DNA of 42,263 bases from an uncultured Collinsella sp. (GTDB taxonomy: Bacteria; Actinomycetota; Coriobacteriia; Coriobacteriales; Coriobacteriaceae): NCBI GenBank assembly GCA_902496455.1, contig CABVAY010000017.1, positions 1 to 42,263 on the forward strand. Direction: 5' to 3'. A program made the translations under genes and the position numbers. The first letter of the stretch is position 1; every line of letters begins with the position of its first letter. The notes under the pieces are model-generated. The model saw only the letters and a program-made list of their open reading frames with translations. It was not told the origin of the DNA and searched no databases. This document shows positions 8,118 through 17,097 of this stretch, in pieces.

Positions 8118-8639
8118 ATGGAGACTATCGAAGCACTCATTCACCGCCGCAGCTGCCGCAACTACAGCGATCGTCCCGTCGAGGCCGAAAAGCTTGCACG
8201 TATTATCGAAGCCGGCCAATATGCACCGAGCGGCATGGGCCGCCAGCCGGTGACGTTTGTCGCCGTCACCGACCCCGCGACCGTCGAGCGTCTCTCGCAG
8301 CTCAACGCGCAAGTCATGGGCAGCAACAGCGACCCCTTCTATGGCGCCAAGACCGTTGTGGTGGTGCTGGTTGACCGCAGCGTGCCCACACATCTGGAAG
8401 ACGGCTCGCTCGCCATGGGCAACCTGCTCAACGCTGCCTATGCGCTGGGCGTTGATTCGTGCTGGATTCACCGCGCGCATGAGGTCTTTGACTCGCCCGA
8501 GGGCCTGGAGCTGCTGGCCAGCTGGGGCCTGCCCGCCGACGGCAGCCTGCGCGGTGTCGGTAACTGCATTCTTGGCTACGCCGAGGACACGCTACCCGAG
8601 GCAAAGCCGCGCCGCAACAACGTGGTGTACGTGAAATAG
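8118..8639 (+). CDS. Nitroreductase-family FMN oxidoreductase
   Basis: A 173-residue member of the nitroreductase fold, which uses FMN and NAD(P)H to reduce nitro compounds, quinones or related acceptors. The N-terminal FMN-phosphate site is seen as IEALIHRRSCRNYSDRPV, followed by AGQYAPSGMGRQP, and the C-terminal half has the family's helix LAMGNLLNAAYALGVDSCWIH. ATG 8118 is chosen because AAGGAG lies 6 bases upstream; upstream in-frame codons are not conserved-looking. The length is at the short end, as in the NfnB/YdjA-like group. The physiological substrate cannot be told. Confidence 0.88.
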   Translation: METIEALIHRRSCRNYSDRPVEAEKLARIIEAGQYAPSGMGRQPVTFVAVTDPATVERLSQLNAQVMGSNSDPFYGAKTVVVVLVDRSVPTHLEDGSLAMGNLLNAAYALGVDSCWIHRAHEVFDSPEGLELLASWGLPADGSLRGVGNCILGYAEDTLPEAKPRRNNVVYVK

Positions 8640-8656
8640 TACAGGAACGTCAGCAG

Positions 8657-8695
8657 GGGTAGCTAATATGGGACGGGGCTATTTTAGCTACCCCA
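8657..8695 (+). repeat. Hairpin repeat related to the GGGACAG family (copy G)
   Basis: Fourteen-base arms (GGGGTAGCTAATAT against ATTTTAGCTACCCC, one mismatch) with loop GGGACGGGGC. The stretch GGGACGGGGCTATTTTAGC parallels GGGACAGGTTTATTTTGGC of copies B and E. It lies between two convergent genes and has no T-run on either side, so it is not a standard terminator. Confidence 0.55.
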
Positions 8696-8703
8696 CTCGC
8701 AAC

Positions 8704-9279
8704 TTATATTGACGTCGCCGTTGTCGTCGTTTCGTTCGTCTGGGCCGTTTCGGCGTCGTCGCCTTGCTTGTCTTCGTCCTTTTGCGCATCGGCGATGGTG
8801 GAGGCCGCCGCAACGATACCACGCTGGGGCGCGACGCCCGTCTGGGTCTGAGCGCCCTCGACAACTTCTGTACCTGCATGCGCGAGCTCGGGCGATTTAA
8901 ACACTGCGTCCAAGTTGGCGCCACCGCCGGCATAGCCAAGCGCAGCGAGTGCGATGACAATCACTGCAACGGCGGCCACGATCGGCACGTAGCGATGCCA
9001 GCCGGCGGGATTGAGCCCGCTGCGGCGAGCCGCCCCGCGGCTGATGTAGCCGAGCGTTCCGTCGTGCTTGAGCTTTGAGCCCACCACGCGTTTGCGGCCC
9101 CACAGCGAGGACTCTGCCTGCATTGCCAAGCGGGCGCTTGCCGAAGGATAGCCGTATTTAGTGCGCTTGAACGAGCCATCAAACCCCGAGGCGTGTTTAC
9201 CCCACGTCACCGATGTCGTGCGTCGGTTGACCGGCGCGGCACTCCGCCTTCTGCGGCTCGGTTTTGAAGTCTCAGCCAT
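8704..9279 (-). CDS. Uncharacterised single-pass membrane protein
   Basis: A 191-residue protein of no recognised family. Roughly the first 95 residues are very basic (RRRRSAAPVNRR, GRKRVVGSKLK), followed by one hydrophobic helix (YVPIVAAVAVIVIALAALGY, about 97-117). A low-complexity tail rich in Ala, Asp, Gln and Thr ends in TNETTTTATSI. The positive-inside rule puts the basic part in the cytoplasm and the tail outside. The ATG at 9279 has a weak site (GAGGG close to the start). The tail looks like a disordered linker or cell-wall spacer; no LPXTG was found. Downstream of the Fis-type regulator on the same strand with an 84-base gap. Confidence 0.65.
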   Translation of the reverse strand: MAETSKPSRRRRSAAPVNRRTTSVTWGKHASGFDGSFKRTKYGYPSASARLAMQAESSLWGRKRVVGSKLKHDGTLGYISRGAARRSGLNPAGWHRYVPIVAAVAVIVIALAALGYAGGGANLDAVFKSPELAHAGTEVVEGAQTQTGVAPQRGIVAAASTIADAQKDEDKQGDDAETAQTNETTTTATSI

Positions 9280-9363
9280 ATGCCCTCGCACGCCGTAACC
9301 AAATCGAAGCAATAACGCTTTGGACTGTAGCACACGCGTCGCGCGCGGTCACGGGCGCCTCGC

Positions 9364-10581
9364 TCAACGGTCATCGTCCTTCAGCAAGCGCCACAACGTT
9401 GTACGGCTTATGCCCAGCACCTCCGCCGCACGGGTTCGGTTGCCGTGGAGATGGTCTACAACCAGATGCGCGATATCTCGCTCGGTATCGGCCAGCGGTC
9501 GCAGGATATACAGGTCACTTTCGAGCGTCGGGGCGCCAAAGGTTGCGGTCTTAATCACGTCCTCTTGGGCGAGTACTTCCTCCGCCACAGCGCGGTCCAC
9601 CGTGCCCGCCCCCACCAATATATACAGTCGTTCCGATACCTCGCGGAGCTGCAGATAATTGCGCGGCCAGCGGTAAGCATCGAGCGTCTTCGTCGCCGCG
9701 GCAGACAGCGTGGGCGCTGCCGTCCCAAATGCATCAGCGAGATATTCCAAATAGCGCGCAACCTTCGTCGACGCGGCTCCCTGCTCGGCGATTGCCGGCG
9801 CCACGCTCACCGCACAGGCGAAACGCTCGGTCACAAAGGCGGCTTGATCACTTTCGCCGCCGCCCGGCATGTCATTCGCCGTCAGCACCACATGACAGCG
9901 CGTCGCCAACGCGGTGTCGGTCATCGTGGAGACCAGCTCGCGGAGGCGCTGGGGGACAACCGCGTTCCAGCCCTCAATGCAAAGGGTCAGCCCCGTTTGG
10001 AACAACGGCGATTCGGCGCTTTTGAGCACATGGCGCCAACCGCGCTCGGTAAGCTCATCGAGCGCAACGGAAACAAAGGGCTGACCGGCAAAAGGACCGT
10101 CCAGATAGAGGCGCTTGGCGATCTCGACCTGACCCGCTCCCAGCTCGCCCTCGAGCATAAGGGGCACACCGCGCGCGTAACTCTCTGCAACCGGCGCAGC
10201 CACCGAGGCCGCCCCCTCAACGATGCCGTACGCGCTCGATTCGTAGCGGGCCTCAACCTCGTCGGCGTTGAGCCACTCGATGCCCGCATGCGCCGCGGCA
10301 CCGCGCACCTCGCGGACCACGACGACCCAAAGCCCCCCGCCCTCTTTGTCGGTGGGGCGAACGGTCAGGCTCAGGCGCGTACCCTCACGCCCCATAACCA
10401 GACGCGCGCCGTCTCCTATACGGTCGAGACGCTCAGCGACAAAAGCCGCCACATCCGGCTCAAGCGCCGCGCCATTCATGGTAGAGATCGCGACGTCCCC
10501 ACGCGCATCGATTGCCAATGCCGAGGCCCCGGCAGCAGCTAGGGCATCGGTCAAGATGTTCAGCTTGGCATCGCTATCCAT
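9364..10581 (-). CDS. Fis-type transcriptional regulator with a degenerate AAA+ domain
   Basis: A 405-residue protein with the layout of sigma-54 activators: an N-terminal sensor-like region (about 1-120), a central AAA+-like region, and a C-terminal Fis helix-turn-helix (NRTRAAEVLGISRTTLWRLLK). The central domain is decayed: the Walker A position reads GELGAGQVEIAKR, with Gln where the ATP-binding Lys should be, and no GAFTGA loop (the sigma-54 contact) is present. It therefore probably binds DNA without ATP-driven sigma-54 activation. ATG 10581 has AGGGG 7 bases upstream. It lies downstream of the YeiH-type gene on the same strand, separated by 266 bases that hold two hairpins, so it may be a separate unit. 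Confidence 0.75.
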   Translation of the reverse strand: MDSDAKLNILTDALAAAGASALAIDARGDVAISTMNGAALEPDVAAFVAERLDRIGDGARLVMGREGTRLSLTVRPTDKEGGGLWVVVVREVRGAAAHAGIEWLNADEVEARYESSAYGIVEGAASVAAPVAESYARGVPLMLEGELGAGQVEIAKRLYLDGPFAGQPFVSVALDELTERGWRHVLKSAESPLFQTGLTLCIEGWNAVVPQRLRELVSTMTDTALATRCHVVLTANDMPGGGESDQAAFVTERFACAVSVAPAIAEQGAASTKVARYLEYLADAFGTAAPTLSAAATKTLDAYRWPRNYLQLREVSERLYILVGAGTVDRAVAEEVLAQEDVIKTATFGAPTLESDLYILRPLADTERDIAHLVVDHLHGNRTRAAEVLGISRTTLWRLLKDDDR

Positions 10582-10697
10582 GATTTGCCCCTGTCCGCAG
10601 CGACGTGCAACCGCCGACGGTCGCACGACCGAGTGTTTCAAAATTGAACGATATTGCTCACCAAACACTATAGGGCAGAAAGCGTCATCCTGCGAGT

Positions 10698-10794
10698 ATA
10701 GGTGTTGCCCCGCATCGCCATCCTGGCGGGGCGATAAGAGCTCTTCGGGACTTATAAACCTGCGGACAAGCCATACCCGCAAGAGCTCCTATCG
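10698..10794 (-). other. Two consecutive hairpins between yeiH-like and regulator genes
   Basis: Hairpin 1 pairs 10776-10794 with 10732-10749 (18 bp with one mismatch and one bulge; each arm contains AAGAGCTC). Hairpin 2 pairs 10726-10732 (GCGGGGC) with 10707-10713. No T-run follows either. They could end the yeiH-like transcript or be a structured leader of the regulator gene (start 10581). The rest of 10582-10847 also has a small CGGTCG/CGACCG palindrome at 10618-10631. Confidence 0.4.
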
Positions 10795-10847
10795 CTCCAC
10801 CGTGAGAATGCGCTCACCAACACGCAGCACGCAAACAAGCTACTTCT

Positions 10848-11882
10848 CTACCAGATTCCCAGCACGTGCTGCATTCCCAAACTCATGCACGCAATGCCAA
10901 TCCAGCAGCAAAAGCCCAGCGCGATGGGCTTGCCGCCCTTTTTGACCAGCTCGACGATATCGGTATTAAAACCAATAGCCGCCATGGCCATCACAATAAA
11001 GAACTTCGACAGCTCCTTGATGGGCGCCGTGATGGACACAGGAAGCTGAAACACCGTGGTGATCACGCTCGCCAGCACAAAGAACAGCACAAACATGGGA
11101 AACGCGAGTTTAAGCGAGAACGTGCTCTTAGCGTCGCCACCGGCCTTGCGTGCCAGATGCATCTGCCAGCATGCGAGGACCAATGTGATGGGGATAATGG
11201 CCAGCGTCCTGGTGAGCTTGACCACTGTGGCGCTCTCGAGCACATTGGCGCCGGGATGCATGCTGTCCCAAGCGCTCGCCGCAGCCGTTACGGACGAGGT
11301 GTCGTTAATGGCGGTACCAGCAAACAGGCCAAAGCCCTCGTTGGTCAGCCCGAGCATGCCGCCGAGCGTTGGAAACACGAGCGCCGCGATAACGTTAAAC
11401 AGGAAGATGACCGAAATAGCCTGGGCAATCTCGCGATCGTCGGCATCGATGACGGGTGCGGTCGCGGCGATGGCAGAACCGCCACAAATCGACGAACCCA
11501 CACCCACAAGCGTCGCGATCTTACCCGGCACGTTCATAACGCGGCAGAGCACAAAGGCGATGACAAGCGAGGTCGAGATTGTCGCCACGATAATCGGCAG
11601 CGACTGGGCGCCCTTGGACAGAATCTGGGAGTGGTTCATGCCAAAGCCAAGCAGGATAACCGCGTACTGCAAGACTTTTTTGGACGTATAGGTGACGCCG
11701 GCGGCGAGCTGTTCGCGACGATTCTTGGGAAAGACGAGCGCCAGGACCATGCCAAAAAGGATGGCAAATACCGGCCCGCCGACCACCTCAATCTGTTTGC
11801 CGAGCAACGTCGCGGGGATAGCGATGATCAGGCAGAACAAGACGCCTTTCCAGCGCTCGCGTACGATGTTTGCCAGTTGCAT
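10848..11882 (-). CDS. YeiH/UPF0324-family membrane transporter (putative sulfate exporter family)
   Basis: A polytopic membrane protein of 344 residues with roughly ten hydrophobic helices. The family hallmark GVGSSICGGSAIAATAPVI is present, as are FAGTAINDTSSVTAAA and the C-terminal FFIVMAMAAIGFNTD. The family is annotated as putative sulfate/sulfite exporter from distant evidence only; the true substrate is not established. The ATG at 11882 has AAGGA 7 bases upstream. It is divergent from a GntR/FCD regulator 163 bases away, which is the likely local regulator. Confidence 0.88.
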   Translation of the reverse strand: MQLANIVRERWKGVLFCLIIAIPATLLGKQIEVVGGPVFAILFGMVLALVFPKNRREQLAAGVTYTSKKVLQYAVILLGFGMNHSQILSKGAQSLPIIVATISTSLVIAFVLCRVMNVPGKIATLVGVGSSICGGSAIAATAPVIDADDREIAQAISVIFLFNVIAALVFPTLGGMLGLTNEGFGLFAGTAINDTSSVTAAASAWDSMHPGANVLESATVVKLTRTLAIIPITLVLACWQMHLARKAGGDAKSTFSLKLAFPMFVLFFVLASVITTVFQLPVSITAPIKELSKFFIVMAMAAIGFNTDIVELVKKGGKPIALGFCCWIGIACMSLGMQHVLGIW

Positions 11883-12045
11883 ATGGGATTCCTTCTTTCT
11901 ATTTCACGTTTGCGACGGCTTATGATACGGCAACATTGAGCGCAGCCTTGCGCAAACACGGACTAAGATGCCGCAATAGTTCTCAGGCAACAGCCGAATT
12001 ACCCACCGCGGAGAGCTGATTCGCGGCATAATTAACAACTGACAT

Positions 12046-12777
12046 ATGAGTTTGATAGAACAGTTGCGAGGCGCTATGGAAGAATCGATGCACGTCGGCG
12101 AGCAGGAAACGAGCCTACAGGACCAGTCCTATCACACCATTCGACGCAAAATCGTCTACCTGGACTACAAGCCGGGCGAAAAGCTGGGCGTCAAGCAGCT
12201 TTGCGACGACCTAGATATGGGTCGCACGCCCGTGCGCGAGGCTTTGGTTCGCTTGGCGCAGGAAGGCCTGGTGCGCACCGTGCCCCAGAGCGGCACCTAC
12301 GTCTCACCCATCAACCTCACCCTTGCCGAGAGTGCCTGTTACATCCGCGAACATCTGGAAAAGCAGGTGATCGTGGAGTGCTGTGCGCGCGCCACGTCGG
12401 CTGGCATCGAGCAGCTCGACCGCACCATCGTGCTGCAGGAAAAGGCCATGGCCGAAGAGGATCGCATCGGCTTCTTTTTGAGCGACAACCTCATGCATCA
12501 CATGATTTTTAGCATCGCATGTCGCAGCACCGTGTGGTCGTGGCTCGAAGAGACCAATGCCGACCTGGAGCGCTTCCGCTGGCTGCGCGCTGCCACGCAG
12601 GTTCTCGACAATCAGGACATCGTGAACGAGCACAAGCAGATTCGCCGCGCTATCGCCGGTCGCGACCCCATCGAAGCGAGCTTTTTGGTCAGCAAGCACC
12701 TGCACATGATGTTCCGCAACCAGACCGAGGTTCTGGACCAGTTCCCCGAGTACTTCGAGACCAGCAAGCTCCGCTAA
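12046..12777 (+). CDS. GntR-family regulator, FadR/FCD subfamily
   Basis: A 243-residue dimeric repressor/activator. The winged helix is QSYHTIRRKIVYLDYKPGEKL..LCDDLDMGRTPVREALVRLAQEGLVRTVPQSGTYV, the classic GntR pattern. The all-helical FCD domain follows, with likely metal/ligand positions in SDNLMHHMIF, NEHKQIRRAIAGRD and SKHLHMMF. FCD members usually sense carboxylic acids. The start is uncertain: ATG 12046 lacks a ribosome site, whereas ATG 12076 has GAGG 4 bases upstream and 12088 has GGAAG; the longest form is given. It is divergent from the YeiH-like transporter. A GGGACAG-family hairpin starts immediately after its TAA. Confidence 0.88.
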   Translation: MSLIEQLRGAMEESMHVGEQETSLQDQSYHTIRRKIVYLDYKPGEKLGVKQLCDDLDMGRTPVREALVRLAQEGLVRTVPQSGTYVSPINLTLAESACYIREHLEKQVIVECCARATSAGIEQLDRTIVLQEKAMAEEDRIGFFLSDNLMHHMIFSIACRSTVWSWLEETNADLERFRWLRAATQVLDNQDIVNEHKQIRRAIAGRDPIEASFLVSKHLHMMFRNQTEVLDQFPEYFETSKLR

Positions 12778-12817
12778 CCTGCCAAAAAGGGACAGGTTTA
12801 TTTTGGCAGGTTTTATC
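12778..12817 (+). repeat. GGGACAG-type hairpin repeat (copy B), also a terminator
   Basis: Arms CCTGCCAAAA (12778-12787) and TTTTGGCAGG (12801-12810) are perfect complements. Between them lies AGGGACAGGTTTA, and TTTTATC follows, as in an intrinsic terminator. It starts at the first base after the gntR stop TAA. A near-identical copy sits after larE (17977) and a decayed inverted copy lies upstream of the LacI gene (14960). Confidence 0.8.
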
Positions 12818-12831
12818 CGAGCAAATGCAAC

Positions 12832-12865
12832 AAGGCCCGGCTCCGCTGCAACGGAGCCGGGCCTT
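12832..12865. terminator. Terminator of glmS (bidirectional hairpin)
   Basis: Perfect 13-bp arms AAGGCCCGGCTCC/GGAGCCGGGCCTT with an 8-base loop. On the minus strand it lies 25 bases beyond the glmS stop and is followed by GTTGC. It may also catch read-through from gntR. Confidence 0.85.
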
Positions 12866-12889
12866 AGTTGTTAGGATGACGGAACTCGA

Positions 12890-14737
<1,848 letters not shown>

Positions 14738-14834
14738 AGGATAAATCCCTTCGTTCGCGTGACTGCAAGACGTCCACGCACAGGGGGCGCTGAGACGTAT
14801 AACGTTCGAGTATTGTACTCACGCAAACGCAAGC

Positions 14835-14858
14835 TGATATACCAGAAGTGGTACCTCA
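14835..14858. promoter_or_regulatory. Inverted repeat upstream of glmS
   Basis: TGATATACCA and TGGTACCTCA (8 of 10 positions complementary) flank GAAG. A further AGATACCA half-site lies at 14863-14870. TGGTATA-type half-sites recall GntR/HutC amino-sugar operators (NagR/DasR type). It lies about 100 bases upstream of glmS; TACAAT on the minus strand near 14811-14816 is a possible -10. Confidence 0.35.
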
Positions 14859-14900
14859 ACTTAGATACCACCCGATGCACACACGTACAGCCGGTCCAAA

Positions 14901-14934
14901 CCACCACAAAGGCGCCTGTCCCCCTTCGTGGTGG
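14901..14934 (-). repeat. GGGACAG-type hairpin repeat (copy C)
   Basis: Twelve-base arms CCACCACAAAGG/CCTTCGTGGTGG (one mismatch) enclose CGCCTGTCCC, i.e. GGGACAGGCG on the minus strand. It lies in the 313-base gap between glmS and the LacI gene. Confidence 0.6.
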
Positions 14935-14959
14935 TCGCGTTGGCAACAGCGTTTCCCCA

Positions 14960-14999
14960 GATAAAACCTGCCAAAATAAACCTATCCCTTTTTGGTTGG
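14960..14999 (-). repeat. GGGACAG-type hairpin repeat (copy D, decayed)
   Basis: An inverted copy of the 12778 and 17977 elements including the flanking GATAAAA. The core reads AGGGATAGGTTTA on the minus strand, and the outer arm has two mismatches (TTGGTTGG). It ends 10 bases before the TACAAT of the LacI gene promoter. Confidence 0.65.
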
Positions 15000-15009
15000 T
15001 TTGGGATGC

Positions 15010-15015
15010 TACAAT
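15010..15015 (+). promoter_or_regulatory. -10 element of the LacI-type gene
   Basis: TACAAT lies 36 bases before the ATG. No good -35; the upstream T-rich/TTGG stretch belongs to repeat copy D. Confidence 0.4.
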
Positions 15016-15050
15016 CTGGCTTGTACTTGAAACGCATCAAAGGGGCCGCT

Positions 15051-16160
15051 ATGGCAAAGGTAAAAATCAGCGACGTCGCGCGCGAGGCCGGAGTTTCGCT
15101 GGGCACGGTTTCCAACGCGCTCAACCACCCCGAAAAGCTGCGCCCCGAAACCCTCAAGCTCATCAACGAGACCATCAATCGCCTTGGCTACCTGCCCAAC
15201 CAAAGCGCTCGTCAGCTCGCGGGCGGCGCCACCAAGTCCTTTGGCCTGGTGCTCCCCCGTCTCGATCACGGCTTTTCGCTCCAAATCGCCAGCGGCGCCC
15301 ACAACGAGGCCCGCAAGCACGGCTACGACCTGCTCATCGCCAACGCCGATAACGACGATATTCTCGAGGACCATTACCTGCGCTACTTTATGGGCACCCA
15401 GATGTCCGGCGTCATGGTTCAGCCCATGGCATCCCCCGACTGGCACCCCGCCATGGCCAAGATGCCCGTGCCGATCGTCCACCTGGACATCCATTGCTCC
15501 GAGCCCGGCTACTACGTAGCGGCCGACAACGAGGCCCAGGGTCGCATCATTGCCGAACTCGCCATCGCCCGCGGCGCGCACCATATTGTCGTCGTCGGCC
15601 GAGCAGCATTTATGCAACTCACCCTGCGCGTCCTCGGCATTCATAAGGCGCTCGCCCTACACCCCGATATCAAGATCGAAGTCATCGACGCCGGCGAATG
15701 GAATACCGCTGCCGACGGCTACGGCATCGGTGCCCAAATCGCCGAGCGCCCCGCGGACGAACGTCCCGATTTTGTCGTCGGTCTGACCGATGTGTTGGCC
15801 TCGGGCGTCGTTTCGGCACTGGTCGACAAGGGCATCTCTGTCCCCGGGCAAGTACGCGTGGCCGGATGCGACGGCAACCCGCTCGCTTGGAGCGGATCGG
15901 TCCCGCTCACTACGGTAGCGCCCCCGGGCTACGAGATTGGCCGCAAGGGTGTCCAACTGCTGATGGAGCAAATCGAGAACAAGGCCCCGGCAAAGATCAA
16001 GCATATCCGTGTCGGCTCCGCAGCGCGTACCGTCACCGCAGTCGCCGCCGAGGATATCAACCGCCAAGAACTGGTACGTCCGTTCCTACTGGAACGCGCC
16101 AGCACCCAGGCAAGCAGCCAGACCGACGCCACGGCCATCAACCTCGGTGCGTATCTATAG
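15051..16160 (+). CDS. LacI-family transcriptional regulator
   Basis: A 369-residue repressor. The N-terminal helix-turn-helix and hinge are typical: KISDVAREAGVSLGTVSNALNHPEKLRPETLKLINETINRLGYLPNQSARQLAGG. A periplasmic-binding-protein-like sugar domain follows (FGLVLPRLDHGFSLQIASGAHNEARKHGYDLLIANADND.., DNEAQGRIIAELAI, VVGLTDVLASGVVSAL, VAGCDGNPLA). ATG 15051 is set by AAAGGGG 6 bases upstream. The tail after about residue 345 is a short extra extension. No sugar genes lie next to it (glmS upstream divergent, HAD phosphatase convergent), so its target is unknown; one candidate is glmS or an unlinked locus. Confidence 0.9.
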   Translation: MAKVKISDVAREAGVSLGTVSNALNHPEKLRPETLKLINETINRLGYLPNQSARQLAGGATKSFGLVLPRLDHGFSLQIASGAHNEARKHGYDLLIANADNDDILEDHYLRYFMGTQMSGVMVQPMASPDWHPAMAKMPVPIVHLDIHCSEPGYYVAADNEAQGRIIAELAIARGAHHIVVVGRAAFMQLTLRVLGIHKALALHPDIKIEVIDAGEWNTAADGYGIGAQIAERPADERPDFVVGLTDVLASGVVSALVDKGISVPGQVRVAGCDGNPLAWSGSVPLTTVAPPGYEIGRKGVQLLMEQIENKAPAKIKHIRVGSAARTVTAVAAEDINRQELVRPFLLERASTQASSQTDATAINLGAYL

Positions 16161-16185
16161 CACGCCCGCGAGTATGCTAAGTCGC

Positions 16186-16235
16186 CGCTTAAGCAAAAGG
16201 GGCCCGACCATTGCCGGACCCCTTTTGCTTAAGCG
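16186..16235. terminator. Bidirectional terminator
   Basis: Perfect 17-base arms (CGCTTAAGCAAAAGGGG and its complement) with a partly paired GC loop. It lies between the convergent LacI-type and HAD genes; both directions have CCCCTTTTGCTT at the 3' side. Confidence 0.9.
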
Positions 16236-16273
16236 CAAACGTGAGCAATCGCTCGTTTCAACGCCGCAATTTT

Positions 16274-16924
16274 CTAGCGCACAGTCTTGATTGCCGCCGC
16301 CAGGTCGAACAACGTATCGAGCACGGCCTCGCAGCCATCCACCACGTCCTGCGGCAGCGGCACGATATCGGGGACGGCAAAGACATGGCAGCCGGCCGTA
16401 ATGCCCGAGACGCAACCGTTGCGCGAATCCTCGACCACGGCACATTCCTCGGGAGCAAAGCCCGCGCGCTCGCAGGCGAGCAGATACATCTCGGGGTCGG
16501 GCTTGCCGTGCACGACGTCCTCGCCACACGTTACCGTTTCAAACTTGTCAAAGAGGCCAACCATCTTAAGGTTGCGCTCGGCCGTAACGAGGCGCGACGA
16601 CGTCGCTAGACCAACGTGATAGCCCGCAGCCAGCAGCTCGTCTAGGCACTCGGCGGCGCCGGCCTTAAGTTCCAGTTCGGTCTTGACCATCTCGTCGCGA
16701 ATCTCCTTGTGGCGGACATAGACCGCCTCGGTGGTTTCGTGGCTGCCGTAATGCCTATCGAGGATGTCCATGACATCGGGCAGCGTGCGGCCGATAAACT
16801 GATGGATCAGCGCTTCATCAATCGCGAGCCCCAGCTCAGCGGCGCCTGCCTTCCAGGCCTTAATCCCCAAACGCTCGGTATCGACCAGCGTTCCATCCAT
16901 GTCAAAAATAACAGCCTTGATCAT
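16274..16924 (-). CDS. HAD-superfamily sugar phosphatase / beta-phosphoglucomutase-like hydrolase
   Basis: A 216-residue cytoplasmic haloacid-dehalogenase fold enzyme. Motif I FDMDGTLVDTE (nucleophile Asp and acid/base Asp), motif II LATSS, motif III lysine in GKPDPEMYL and motif IV VVEDSRNG are all intact. The four-helix cap between motifs I and II is the subclass of beta-phosphoglucomutase and GS1/YniC-like phosphatases. Substrate unknown. ATG 16924 has GGGGG 6-7 bases upstream; a 29-codon upstream extension is rejected because the palindromic promoter region would fall inside it. Divergent from larE. Confidence 0.92.
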   Translation of the reverse strand: MIKAVIFDMDGTLVDTERLGIKAWKAGAAELGLAIDEALIHQFIGRTLPDVMDILDRHYGSHETTEAVYVRHKEIRDEMVKTELELKAGAAECLDELLAAGYHVGLATSSRLVTAERNLKMVGLFDKFETVTCGEDVVHGKPDPEMYLLACERAGFAPEECAVVEDSRNGCVSGITAGCHVFAVPDIVPLPQDVVDGCEAVLDTLFDLAAAIKTVR

Positions 16925-16984
16925 ATCGGTCCCCCATCGACTCTCGCTGTCGCGTTGCTGCAACTCTACCGCATTTGGCAACTT

Positions 16985-17001
16985 GTATATAACGTATATA
17001 C
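16985..17001. promoter_or_regulatory. Perfect 17-bp palindrome between HAD and larE genes
   Basis: GTATATAACGTATATAC: 7-bp perfect arms around 3 bases, in the 173-base divergent promoter region. It resembles a GntR-type operator and overlaps the TATATA boxes that would serve the HAD gene. The regulator is unknown. Confidence 0.5.
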
Positions 17002-17097
17002 CATATTGCACTTTCGTTACACAGATAGAAGTCTTATGGCAAGTAACGCATTAGGATTATAGTTTTCGATCGAGTACTCAACGATAAGGATCGTTTC

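Noticed and set aside
8657..8695. Ordinary intrinsic terminator for the nitroreductase gene
   Set aside because: The stem is good but neither strand has a T-run, and the core matches the GGGACAG repeat family better.
14738..14900. glmS ribozyme
   Set aside because: No recognisable ribozyme core or cleavage-site context was seen in the leader; a covariance search would be needed to be certain.
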